Below, in pieces: positions 25,947 through 34,431 of a stretch of 64,000 bases of DNA. Made by a program: the position numbers and the translations under genes. The notes below the pieces were generated by a model. That model was not told the origin of the DNA, searched no databases, and saw nothing but the letters and a program-made list of their open reading frames with translations. The stretch covers positions 248,001 to 312,000 of the forward strand of contig OZ253672.1 of NCBI GenBank assembly GCA_965263365.1, read 5' to 3'. The stretch's first letter is position 1. Every line of letters starts with the position of its first letter. This DNA is from CANMUM01 sp965263365. GTDB taxonomy: Bacteria > Pseudomonadota > Alphaproteobacteria > Rhodobacterales > Rhodobacteraceae.

Positions 25947-27546
25947 TTATCAATTGAAACATCAACTGGGCGATTTCGACGCCCATCCGCAAACGGCGCT
26001 TCCCACAGCAACAGAAGGCGATCCGCTCGCGATGCCAGCGGATATTCCAATTTGCAGTATTGAGGAGTTGGGCATTAAGCCCAACTCTAAGCTGGGAAGA
26101 TTGATCCGTGATGGGGACGATAAGGCTAACCCTATCGGAAGCGAGGGTGCGACTTTTCCAAGCCGAAGCGAAGCCTTGATTTCAGCGGCTTTTCAAATGG
26201 TCCGATCGCGGTTTCCGCTCGAAAAAGCGGCAGGTGTTCTTCTGAACCCTGCCTATGGAATTTCAGCTTCTGTGTTGGAAAAGCCGAGTTCCAAAAAATA
26301 CGCTTGGCGGCAGGTTGTTCGGGCACGAGAGCAAATCGGTATCATTTGGCCCGATGTGACAAAGGAAGGCTTTCCACGGCCGACATATCGCAATGCGATT
26401 GTTGGTTTGAAGGCGCTTGGAATTGAGGTGCGCTTGGACATGTTTCGTCATCGAATAACGGCTAACGGTGCCCTCATTCAACAATTTTCAGGCGACATGA
26501 CTGACGATATTCTCGCCGTCGTCCGAAAGCTCTTTGCAGACGAACACGATTTTGACGTTGGAAAAATCAACACTGCGGATGCTTTGCATACGTTGGCTCT
26601 CGAAAACGCCCACAATCCCATGTGCGACTATTTTGATGGGTTGGAATGGGATGGTACCCAAAGGCTCAAAAATATGCTGCCCAACTATTTTGGAGCAGAG
26701 GACACGGAACTCAACCAGCATTTTGGGTCTATGCTTATGATTGCTGTAGTCCGGCGCGTTCGGGTTCCACGCACCAAGTTCGATACGATGCTGGTATTAG
26801 AAGGATCGCAAGGCACAGGGAAATCAACTGCGCTCAAAATTCTTGCTGGAGAAGAAGCGTTTTCAGATCAAACCATAATTGGGCTTGATCAAAAAGCACA
26901 AGGCGAATTGGTTGTCGGTGTCCTGATCTACGAAGTGGCAGAGCTTTCTGGAATGCGCCACTCCGATACGGCTCAGGTGAAGAGTTTCCTCTCAAGGGAC
27001 ACGGATCGTTACCGTCCAGCCTATGGGCGATATCGCATCGAAATCCCACGGCAATGCGTATTTGTAGGCACAACAAATGATGATAGCTACCTCAAAGACT
27101 TGACCGGCAACCGTCGCTTTTGGCCAATCGCAACGGGTGATATCGACCTAGAGGCGTTGAAGCGAGACCGCGACCAACTTTGGGCGGAGGCGGCTCACTT
27201 GGAAGCGCGAGGCGCACCAATTGTTCTTCCTAAGGAGCTTTGGGAGGCGGCTGCTAAGCTTCAGGAAGCTCGAATACCGTGCGACCCTTGGCTCGACATG
27301 CTTTCGACTGTCGTTGGCTCACGAATAGTGAACGGCGAGGAGCGGATAACAACCCAAACACTTTTGGGCGAGAGCAATCTCAATATCCCAGCGAACCAGC
27401 AACACGACTATACGGTTAAAAGGTTGAGCCGTGTCATGAATGCGCTCGGGTGGGAAGGGCCCAAACCGTTCAAACTCGACGGTAAGACCCAAAGGGGCTA
27501 TACTCGACCGGCAGAAAATGGGGGGTCAGATGATGTTTCCTATTGA
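25936..27546 (+). CDS. VapE-like (virulence-associated E) P-loop helicase
   Basis: The frame from the ATG at 25936 gives about 536 residues. The core has FDGLEWDGTQRL, the P-loop LEGSQGTGKSTAL, YEVAELSGM and FVGTTNDDSYLKDLTGNRRFW, which are hallmarks of the VapE/D5-like SF3-type family in phages, satellites and plasmids. With the upstream primase it forms a replication module. The open frame extends to 25741, but that part shadows the primase. The ATG lies 11 bases inside the primase gene, so translation is probably coupled. Confidence 0.82.
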   Translation: MYSDYQLKHQLGDFDAHPQTALPTATEGDPLAMPADIPICSIEELGIKPNSKLGRLIRDGDDKANPIGSEGATFPSRSEALISAAFQMVRSRFPLEKAAGVLLNPAYGISASVLEKPSSKKYAWRQVVRAREQIGIIWPDVTKEGFPRPTYRNAIVGLKALGIEVRLDMFRHRITANGALIQQFSGDMTDDILAVVRKLFADEHDFDVGKINTADALHTLALENAHNPMCDYFDGLEWDGTQRLKNMLPNYFGAEDTELNQHFGSMLMIAVVRRVRVPRTKFDTMLVLEGSQGTGKSTALKILAGEEAFSDQTIIGLDQKAQGELVVGVLIYEVAELSGMRHSDTAQVKSFLSRDTDRYRPAYGRYRIEIPRQCVFVGTTNDDSYLKDLTGNRRFWPIATGDIDLEALKRDRDQLWAEAAHLEARGAPIVLPKELWEAAAKLQEARIPCDPWLDMLSTVVGSRIVNGEERITTQTLLGESNLNIPANQQHDYTVKRLSRVMNALGWEGPKPFKLDGKTQRGYTRPAENGGSDDVSY

Positions 27547-27945
27547 GCGTGGTTACAGGGGACACAGGGGGCACGGGTATCCGTGCACCTCTGGCGAATA
27601 TTCTTTTGACGCCCCAAGCCCCCACAAAACTATTTTTCGTGCCTCCGAAATACCTGTGTCATGTGTAACACCTGTAACCTCAGAATTTTTTCTTTGGGTG
27701 TTTTGGGGGGCGACCTCTTGTTTGGGGAAGGCGAATTCATTTTTGGTTCGTCTCAAGTGTTGCGATTTTGCAGGAGCCCGTTCCGACGGGCTCTCGCGCC
27801 CAACCCAGTATTTGCATCTTATTCTTTGGGATATTTTCCAATGTGGCAACGTCACCACATTGTCATTTTCGCGGATATTTTCGTGCATCCGAAATAATTG
27901 CGCCAAAACTACTCCCCATGTTTTTTTGAAGTTTTTCAATTTTGA
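27547..27945. other. intergenic region before the integrase
   Basis: About 400 bases with no supported gene. It contains a hairpin GAGCCCG-TTCCGA-CGGGCTC at 27774-27793 without a following U-run, and related short segments TTACAGGGGACACAGG near 27552 and, inverted, ACACCTGTAACC near 27668. These could be a transcript end or a regulator site for the integrase promoter. Confidence 0.4.
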
Positions 27946-29217
27946 TTGGGAGATTTCAACATAAACCAACACAAAACCAAAATCGCGATCTACCCTTTGA
28001 ATAAAAGGGCCAAACTTGCTTCGGGTAAAACCCGCAAGTATAAAGTTTACGCCCTGCGCTGGCGTTGCCCCGAGACGGGCCAGAAAAAGCAGCAGTCTTT
28101 CAAGACGCGCGCTGATGCCGAGCAGGCGCGCGATAAGCTGATTGCGCAAATCGAGGGTAAGAAGTATTTCAATCCATCCGCTAACCCCACAATATCGGAG
28201 GCTTCCCAGCATTGGCTTGATAATCTTGCGCCTCGCGTAAAACCGCAAACGCTCAAAGGTTATCGTTCCATTCTATCCAAGATCAACGGCCCATTGTTGC
28301 AAGGCACCCCGCGCGAGCGCGCCATCTATGCGCAGACCGGGGAGAAGCCCAAAGACGCTAAGCTTCTCTTGATGCTGGGTTGCGAAAAGGTTTCGGCGCT
28401 CACCACGGCGCAGTTGCGCCAGTGGCATAATCTTTTGGTCGAAGAGGTTGGTCATCGCACGGCCAACCATGCCATGGGCATATTGAAGCAAATCTTGAAC
28501 CTCACCGCCGAAGATTGGGATATCCCCGTTTGCAAGATGCCTTCCAATCTCGCGCGCCGAAAGACCCGTCCGCGCAAGCAACTTCTCGAACAGCACGAAA
28601 TCCAGCAACTGATCGATTGGGCTGTGAACGACCCTCATGATGGCCCTTATGTTTTGTTTCCGTGGCTCACCGGTGTGCGCGTGTCCGAGCAGCTTGGGCT
28701 TTTGTGGGAGGATATCGATTTTGAGCACAACCTCATTTTTATCCGCCGTGTTCAAGAGCGTAATGGCACAATGACCGAGGCGACCAAAACCGAGGCGGGT
28801 TTTCGAGAAATCCCGATGGTGCCGATGCTCCGCAAGCAACTTCTCGAATGGAAGCTTGTCTGCCCGAGGCTCAACGGCGAGCTTTACCGTGTGTTTCCGG
28901 GTCGTGGCACCAAGCGCGCTTGGCCTCAGCCTAACCTCAATCCGGGCGGACCACTGCTTTATACCAATTTTCGAAAGCGCATATGGGATCCCGCGCTTCG
29001 CAAAGCGGGTGTTCCGCATGTGGGCCACCACACTGCACGCCATAGCTTCGTTTCGATGCTCCAAGCGACGGGCACGGAAGTGGGGTTGGTGTCGAAACTG
29101 GCAGGTCATGCCAACCCATCCGTTACATTGGGTCATTACACCCAAGCGGTGCGTGGCGGAGCCGAGGCCGTTCTTCGCCTCGAGGACGCCTACGCGCCCA
29201 TCAAGGCGGGAGAATAG
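27946..29217 (+). CDS. tyrosine recombinase (integrase) of the element
   Basis: The 423-residue protein has an Arm/SAM-like N-terminal part (to about 190) and a catalytic domain with WLTGVRVSEQLGL (catalytic Arg), HHTARHSFVSML (His-x-x-Arg) and LAGHANPSVTLGHYTQ (His and the nucleophilic Tyr near 400). It would insert the element into tRNA-Arg and, with the excisionase, remove it. The only usual start after an in-frame stop at 27943 is the TTG at 27946, with no strong ribosome-binding site. G+C is higher than in the core genes. It lies about 7 kb from the tRNA, apparently because the ABC cargo was inserted between them. Confidence 0.9.
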   Translation: MGDFNINQHKTKIAIYPLNKRAKLASGKTRKYKVYALRWRCPETGQKKQQSFKTRADAEQARDKLIAQIEGKKYFNPSANPTISEASQHWLDNLAPRVKPQTLKGYRSILSKINGPLLQGTPRERAIYAQTGEKPKDAKLLLMLGCEKVSALTTAQLRQWHNLLVEEVGHRTANHAMGILKQILNLTAEDWDIPVCKMPSNLARRKTRPRKQLLEQHEIQQLIDWAVNDPHDGPYVLFPWLTGVRVSEQLGLLWEDIDFEHNLIFIRRVQERNGTMTEATKTEAGFREIPMVPMLRKQLLEWKLVCPRLNGELYRVFPGRGTKRAWPQPNLNPGGPLLYTNFRKRIWDPALRKAGVPHVGHHTARHSFVSMLQATGTEVGLVSKLAGHANPSVTLGHYTQAVRGGAEAVLRLEDAYAPIKAGE

Positions 29218-29218
29218 C

Positions 29219-29497
29219 ATGGCATATGACGATACCCATTCCCGTGCCACGGGAGACGCGCCCGTGGCATATGGTGAAGGGGAGGCGGATGCGCCCCTTC
29301 TTGATGGCTCGCTTGATCAAGTGCAACCGCGACCCGAAGGTGCGGATTATTTTGTCGAAAACTCCCGTACCGGCGAAAGTCTGTGGTTCAGTGCAATCGA
29401 ACTTGAAGCGCTTACAGGTGTCGAAATCGGTTATCTCGATTGGTGCATTGAATGCGATCGTAAATTCGAGCAAGGGGAGTGGCGCATATCAAAATAG
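29219..29497 (+). CDS. small hypothetical protein downstream of integrase
   Basis: An ATG two bases after the integrase stop opens a 92-residue acidic protein ending with VEIGYLDWCIECDRKFEQGEWRISK. No family is recognised. The tight spacing behind the integrase and similar base composition support a real gene in the same transcript. Two cysteines three apart (CIEC) might bind metal. Confidence 0.6.
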   Translation: MAYDDTHSRATGDAPVAYGEGEADAPLLDGSLDQVQPRPEGADYFVENSRTGESLWFSAIELEALTGVEIGYLDWCIECDRKFEQGEWRISK

Positions 29498-29653
29498 TCA
29501 TGCCATCATCTCCTTGCACAATTCGCCTTCCTCTTCTTACCTTCTAACCAGAAAGAGGTATTCGAAGCCCCTCTGGGGAACGAGTTGGATTGATGCGGTT
29601 TTTGTGAAACCCCCGTCCCAACGGGTTCTTGATAATAGTATATACTTACTAAT

Positions 29654-29680
29654 TGTGCCACAGGGCATACCTGTGGCACA
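29654..29680. terminator. perfect stem-loop between convergent genes
   Basis: TGTGCCACAGG (29654-29664), loop GCATA, CCTGTGGCACA (29670-29680) form an 11-bp perfect stem. It lies between the plus-strand gene ending at 29497 and the minus-strand gene ending at 29737. There is no U-run, so a terminator role is uncertain. The right arm and following bases (18 in all) recur at 8374-8391. Confidence 0.45.
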
Positions 29681-29736
29681 GGTATATTCAAATAATGGCA
29701 CGCTTCTTGCCAGAGTCCATATTCCTTCTAACCAGA

Positions 29737-30057
29737 TTAACGTTTGTTGAAATAGCCGTAATCAGACAGGCGTTTTTCACAGCGGTTGATTTCAGCTTCG
29801 GTAAAAAGCTCGTGGAATTGCTTGTTATCAAACACAACCGCCTCAACGGTAAGCTCCAACCGACCTAGTTCCCAAAGCTTGGTGTAACCATCGCTCACCT
29901 GTGGCGCGTTGATTAAACGCTTAGCAGTTTCGACACCTCTATGCTTGTTTAACATCTGAAAGAAAGCAGTGGGTTTGTATTTAAGCTCTTTATCTGCTCG
30001 TTTGTAGATCGATAGCATCGCATCGTCGAATTCTATTGCAATATCGGTCATTTCCAT
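29737..30057 (-). CDS. conserved hypothetical protein of about 106 residues
   Basis: The sequence FDDAMLSIYKRADKEL, QMLNKHRGVETAKRLIN, VSDGYTKLWELGRLELTVEA and LFTEAEINRCEKRLSDYGY belongs to a small widespread bacterial family that I know only as hypothetical. It is often found near mobile elements. It is predicted to be cytoplasmic and mostly helical. Nothing in the neighbourhood shows its job; it faces the small integrase-linked gene across a stem-loop. Confidence 0.72.
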   Translation of the reverse strand: MEMTDIAIEFDDAMLSIYKRADKELKYKPTAFFQMLNKHRGVETAKRLINAPQVSDGYTKLWELGRLELTVEAVVFDNKQFHELFTEAEINRCEKRLSDYGYFNKR

Positions 30058-30206
30058 CCCCGTTTGAATTTACGAAAAGTGTAAACCCAAATGTGATTCA
30101 AAATCCACTTATTTTTTGCGAAAGCGTTTCCGATGGTTTAGCAGGGGTTCTTGCGGATATTTTGGGCGGTTTAGGTTTGGTAGAGGAAGCCTAAGGAGCT
30201 AACAAA

Positions 30207-30443
30207 ATGAGCCAATCCAAACCCAGCAATATGAACAATCATGACCAAGCCGTCACCACCATCGCCATGCAACTGGCTATTCCAGAGACGCTTTCTTGGT
30301 GCATTCCAGATAAAGGCAATTCGGCCACAGGGAAAGACCTTAACGAGCTTTTGACATGGCTCGCTAAGCGGCAACCAAGCCAAGGCACCATGTCAATCTG
30401 CTTCAATATCGAACTTGCAGCAAGCGCATCATCGCTCTCGTGA
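30207..30443 (+). CDS. short gene, probably truncated by IS6 insertion
   Basis: A good ribosome-binding site (AAGGAG) precedes an ATG opening 78 residues (MSQSKPSNMNNHDQ, IPETLSWCIPDKGNSATGKD, LNELLTWLAKR). No family is recognised. The frame ends seven bases before the IS6-like 5' sequence starts, and the last residues look unrelated, so the original gene was probably longer and cut by the insertion. Confidence 0.45.
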   Translation: MSQSKPSNMNNHDQAVTTIAMQLAIPETLSWCIPDKGNSATGKDLNELLTWLAKRQPSQGTMSICFNIELAASASSLS

Positions 30444-30449
30444 AGTGAA

Positions 30450-30686
30450 CCCGCAACCTGGCGCAAACTGAGGGGAAATCGAATGTACAACCAAACCGTC
30501 AACTTAATGATTTCCGGCGATGTCTTGAAATACTTGAAGACATTATTGTCAGTCATCAGAGCCGAATATCAACAAAGCTACAGGACTTCAATTTTCCTCT
30601 GACACAACCCTTGAAGGGATTTTTATCGGTCATCGAAGGCGGATATCAACAAAATCACTGAACCGCAATTTTACTCTGACAGGACC
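30450..30686 (-). mobile_element. IS6-family 5' end remnant with duplicated terminus
   Basis: On the minus strand an ATG at 30556 reads SPEIIKLTVWLYIRFPLSLRQ, the N-terminal HTH part of an IS6 transposase, and then loses similarity near 30450. Upstream, the terminal sequence occurs twice about 72 bases apart (CTGTCAGAGTAAAATTG and GTGTCAGAGGAAAATTG on the minus strand, followed by similar DNA). This suggests one copy inserted into another and was deleted. It forms the left border of the ABC operon. Confidence 0.7.
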
Positions 30687-30739
30687 GCACCATGGCCGCG
30701 ATTGCAACGAATATAGCCAGCTTTATTGTTGCACTCCGC

Positions 30740-32428
30740 TCAGCTCATCTGCGCAAGGCGCGGCATCAAGTCGAGCAAATGCGCCGTGTATTCGTGCTGC
30801 GGGTTGTTGAATATGGCCTCGGTTTCGCCTTGCTCGACAAGCTGGCCCATTTTCATCACGCCAACGCGGTCGCACATTTGGCGCACGACCGGCAAATCAT
30901 GGCTGATGAAGAACATAGTCAGGCCCAGATGCTCTTGCAAATCTTTAAGAATGTTTAAAATTTGCGCTTGTATCGACACATCCAAGGCCGAAGTCGGCTC
31001 ATCACATATCAAAAAGCGCGGCTGCGTCGCCAGCGCTCGCGCGATGGAGATGCGCTGACGCTGCCCGCCCGAAAACTCATGCGGATATTTTTCGGCCGAG
31101 GCTTTGGTCATGCCCACCTTATCCAGCAGTTCCAGCACGCGGGCATGGATCTGCGAATTGGGCATGATTTTATGATGACGCAGCGGTTCGGCGATGATGT
31201 TGCCGACCTTCATGCGCGGGTTTAGGCTAGAAAACGGGTCCTGGAAAATCATCTGAATTTGCTTGCGATATTCGGCAAGTTGTGGGCGCGACATGGCCGT
31301 CAGCTCCTCGCCATCGAAAAAGACCTGACCACCATCGACCGGGTAGAGCGTGCCGATCATACGGGCGATGGTCGACTTGCCCGAGCCGCTCTCGCCAACA
31401 AGGCCAAACACCTCGCCATCCTTAATATCGAAAGACACATCATCAACCGCAGTAAAATATTTGCGGCGCGAGGGCAGCAACGCGCCCTTTTTAAGGAAAC
31501 GTTTTTGCAGACTGCGCACCTCGATCAAATGGCCCGATTTCGATGGGGCAGGCTTGTCCCAATTGCGCGCCAAATCTTCGATCTTAAATGTGGTTTCGCG
31601 CCCGCCATAGCTGACCTGTGGGAAGCGATGGATCTTTACCTGCGGGCGGGGAACGGCGGCAATCAAGGATTGGGTGTATTCATGGACAGGGACGCGCAAA
31701 ACCTGATCGGTAGTGCCGTTTTCAACCACTTCGCCAGCATACATGACCGTAACCTGATCGGTGGTATCGGCGATAACACCCATATCATGTGTCACCAAGA
31801 TGACCCCGATTTTAGTTTCAGCGGCCAATTTCTTAATCAGTTCGAGCACCTGCGCCTGGATGGAGACATCAAGCGCGGTTGTTGGTTCGTCAGCGACGAT
31901 GACTTTGGGTTCGGTACAAAGCGCTAAGGCGATGACCACGCGCTGGCGCATCCCACCCGAAAATTGGTGTGGATATTGATGGAAGCGTTCGCGTGCATTG
32001 GGGATGGAGACGCGCTCCAACCAGCTGATCGCACGCTCTTTTGCCTCGCTTTGTGACAGTTGCAAATGCAGACGAATGGTTTCGACAAGCTGCTCGCCAA
32101 TGGTGAAAAGCGGGTTGAGCGACGTTAACGGGTCTTGGAAAATCATGCCGATTTCACCGCCACGAATTTTGCGCTTGTCTTCATCTGGCAGGTCGTCAAT
32201 GCGCCGCCCATTCAGCCAAATCTCACCCGAAGCGACCTTGGCCGGTGGGTCAAGTAGGCCAATAATCGCATTGCCTGTCATCGATTTTCCAGCGCCGCTT
32301 TCACCAACCACGCCGCGAATCTCGCCTGGGCGGATGTCATAGCTCACATTCCTGACGGGTGTAAAAATGCCGCGGCGCGTTGGGATTTCGACTGTGAGAT
32401 TGCGAATGGAAAGAACTGCGTCGGTCAT
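30740..32428 (-). CDS. dipeptide/oligopeptide ABC transporter, fused double ATPase
   Basis: Two ABC cassettes lie in one chain of about 562 residues. The first has GESGAGKSMTGNAI and a signature region SGGMRQRVVIALAL with DEPTTALDVS. The second has GESGSGKSTIARMI, SGGQRQRISIARAL and DEPTSALDVS. This is the YejF/GsiA-like fusion of the DppD and DppF types, energising peptide import. The real start is the ATG at 32428 (MTDAVLSIRNL), which overlaps the permease stop; a longer frame upstream is spurious. It is the last gene of the operon. Confidence 0.93.
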   Translation of the reverse strand: MTDAVLSIRNLTVEIPTRRGIFTPVRNVSYDIRPGEIRGVVGESGAGKSMTGNAIIGLLDPPAKVASGEIWLNGRRIDDLPDEDKRKIRGGEIGMIFQDPLTSLNPLFTIGEQLVETIRLHLQLSQSEAKERAISWLERVSIPNARERFHQYPHQFSGGMRQRVVIALALCTEPKVIVADEPTTALDVSIQAQVLELIKKLAAETKIGVILVTHDMGVIADTTDQVTVMYAGEVVENGTTDQVLRVPVHEYTQSLIAAVPRPQVKIHRFPQVSYGGRETTFKIEDLARNWDKPAPSKSGHLIEVRSLQKRFLKKGALLPSRRKYFTAVDDVSFDIKDGEVFGLVGESGSGKSTIARMIGTLYPVDGGQVFFDGEELTAMSRPQLAEYRKQIQMIFQDPFSSLNPRMKVGNIIAEPLRHHKIMPNSQIHARVLELLDKVGMTKASAEKYPHEFSGGQRQRISIARALATQPRFLICDEPTSALDVSIQAQILNILKDLQEHLGLTMFFISHDLPVVRQMCDRVGVMKMGQLVEQGETEAIFNNPQHEYTAHLLDLMPRLAQMS

Positions 32429-33366
32429 TTGAGCCTCGGGTTTAATACGTCGCGCAACCAATCGCCAAGCAAGTTGACGCTTAAGGCGAGCAACAGCAAT
32501 GTGCAGGCAGGGAAGAACAATATCCACCATTCGCCGGAGAACAAGAAGCTTTGCCCGACACGAATAAGCGTGCCAAGCGAGGGTTGGGTTGGCGGGGCAC
32601 CCACACCCAGAAAGCTAAGCGTCGCCTCGGCAATAATCGCCAGAGCCAGCGAGATCGTGGCAATCACAAGCACTGGGGACAAGATATTGGGCAGAATATG
32701 ACGCGCCATAATGGCAAAGGGGCTGCGCCCAATCAGTCTTGCCGCTGAAACGTAATCCTTGCCCTTTTCAACCAAGGCGGCCCCCCGAACGATGCGCGCA
32801 AATTGCACCCAATCGCTTAAACCGATGGCAAGGATCAGCACCCAAATCGCCATTTGGTCGCGATGTTCAACAGGTGTTATGCCCTTGGCAATGCCGAAAA
32901 TCAGCATCGCCACCAAAATGGAAGGAAAGGTTAGTTGAACATCGGCCGCACGCATAATCACGCTGTCGACCCAGCCGCCAAAATAGCCAGCAAGCAAGCC
33001 AAGGATGATGCCCAATACAACCGCAAAGGTCACGGCAGCGAAACCGACAAAAAGCGATATACGCATACCATAAAGAATAGTTGAAAATACGTCGCGCCCT
33101 TGATCATCCGTGCCAAGCGCGAAGCTCTCACCGGTAAAGGCGTTTGGCGACATGGGCGGGGTGAATCCATTCATCAAATTCAGGCTGGACGGGTCGAACG
33201 GGTTTGTGGTCGCAAGTATTGGCGCGAATATGGCTGACAGAATAAGCAATAGCGCAACCACGCTGGAGCCAATCGCCACAGGCGAACGCAAATAGGCATA
33301 GGCAAAATCGCTGTCGAGCGCGCGCTGCCAGCGTGTCGGGTTTGTGCTTGTTGTTTTGTCCGTCAT
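32425..33366 (-). CDS. dipeptide ABC transporter permease, DppC type
   Basis: The 313-residue inner-membrane protein has about six helices, an N-terminal cytoplasmic lead and the permease motif EAxxxxG-like region (LVEKGKDYVSAARLIGRSPFAI, cited as EKGKDYVSAARLIG) that contacts the ATPase. ALGTDDQGRDVFS near residue 86 is typical of DppC/OppC. Its start overlaps the DppB-type stop by four bases and its stop overlaps the ATPase start, so the operon is tightly coupled. Confidence 0.92.
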   Translation of the reverse strand: MTDKTTSTNPTRWQRALDSDFAYAYLRSPVAIGSSVVALLLILSAIFAPILATTNPFDPSSLNLMNGFTPPMSPNAFTGESFALGTDDQGRDVFSTILYGMRISLFVGFAAVTFAVVLGIILGLLAGYFGGWVDSVIMRAADVQLTFPSILVAMLIFGIAKGITPVEHRDQMAIWVLILAIGLSDWVQFARIVRGAALVEKGKDYVSAARLIGRSPFAIMARHILPNILSPVLVIATISLALAIIAEATLSFLGVGAPPTQPSLGTLIRVGQSFLFSGEWWILFFPACTLLLLALSVNLLGDWLRDVLNPRLK

Positions 33367-34334
33367 GATTTTGATATCCTCAGTCGCGGGTCGATAAAGG
33401 CATAGAGTATATCGACAATAAGATTAATCGCCACAAACATCACCGAAATCATCATCAGATAGGCCGCCATAACAGGGATGTCGACAAATTGAATGGCATT
33501 GATGAACAAAAGCCCAAGCCCTGGCCATTGGAAAACGGTTTCGGTGATGATGGCGAAGGCGATAATTGAACCCAATTGCAAGCCGATAATGGTAATTACG
33601 GGCACCAAGGTGTTTTTCAGCGCGTGGCGGAAATTGATTGTGCGCTCGGACAGCCCGCGCGCGCGGGCAAAACGGACATAATCTTGGCGCAACACTTCCA
33701 ACATCTCTGACCGCACAAGGCGCATAATCAAGGTCATTTGGTAAAGGCCAAGCGTAATGGCAGGCAAGATCAGCGCTTTTAGCCCCGATGGCGTCAACAA
33801 GCCAGTGGACCACCAGCCCAGCTGCACCACATCGCCGCGGCCAAAGCTGGGCAGCCAGCCAAGCGTCACTGAAAACACATAAATCAACAATATTCCGATC
33901 AAAAAGGTTGGCAGCGAAACACCAATTAATGAGGCCGACATGATGAAATTGGTCAAAAACCCATCTCGGCGAATGGCCGTGAATACGCCAAGTGCGATGC
34001 CCATTAGCACAGCGAATATGGCCGAAATGGCTGCAAGCTCAATGGTAGCCGGGGCGCGTTCTTTTATGATTTGTGAAACTTCTCGTCCCTGACGATAGCT
34101 GACACCAAAATTTCCGCGCAATGCCTCACCTAAAAAGCGCACATATTGCACGGGCACAGGCTGGTCAAGGCCCAGCTGGGCACGCAGGCGTTCGACATCT
34201 TCCATGGTGCGCTCTTGACCTAGCATGTTGTCAATCGGATCACCCACAAAATTAAACATCGAAAATGCGATGGCGCCTGTAATGATCAACACCAATACAG
34301 ATTGTACAAGACGTTTAAGCATATAAGAAAACAT
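33363..34334 (-). CDS. dipeptide ABC transporter permease, DppB type
   Basis: The 323-residue membrane protein starts MFSYMLKRLVQSVLVLI and has DPIDNML and LGLDQPVPVQYVRFL, typical of DppB/OppB. The coupling motif lies in RQDYVRFARARGLSE. Six helices are visible, and the C-terminus ends DILYAFIDPRLRIS. It pairs with the next gene to form the channel for peptides or related solutes. Confidence 0.93.
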   Translation of the reverse strand: MFSYMLKRLVQSVLVLIITGAIAFSMFNFVGDPIDNMLGQERTMEDVERLRAQLGLDQPVPVQYVRFLGEALRGNFGVSYRQGREVSQIIKERAPATIELAAISAIFAVLMGIALGVFTAIRRDGFLTNFIMSASLIGVSLPTFLIGILLIYVFSVTLGWLPSFGRGDVVQLGWWSTGLLTPSGLKALILPAITLGLYQMTLIMRLVRSEMLEVLRQDYVRFARARGLSERTINFRHALKNTLVPVITIIGLQLGSIIAFAIITETVFQWPGLGLLFINAIQFVDIPVMAAYLMMISVMFVAINLIVDILYAFIDPRLRISKS

Positions 34335-34431
34335 CGTGACCTTTCACTATTCGCGGGCAAATATTTAATCTGGCAGGGCCCACAGGCCCCACCATCTGGT
34401 CAGTGGCCACCCAAATGGGCGGCGCCTGGCC

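Noticed and set aside
27553..28248. Minus-strand 231-residue frame over the integrase start
   Set aside because: It shadows the integrase N-terminus and has no motif or ribosome-binding site.
32429..32530. 34-residue N-terminal extension of the double ATPase
   Set aside because: It runs into the upstream permease, and the ATG at 32428 gives the normal start MTDAVLSIRNL with a four-base overlap.
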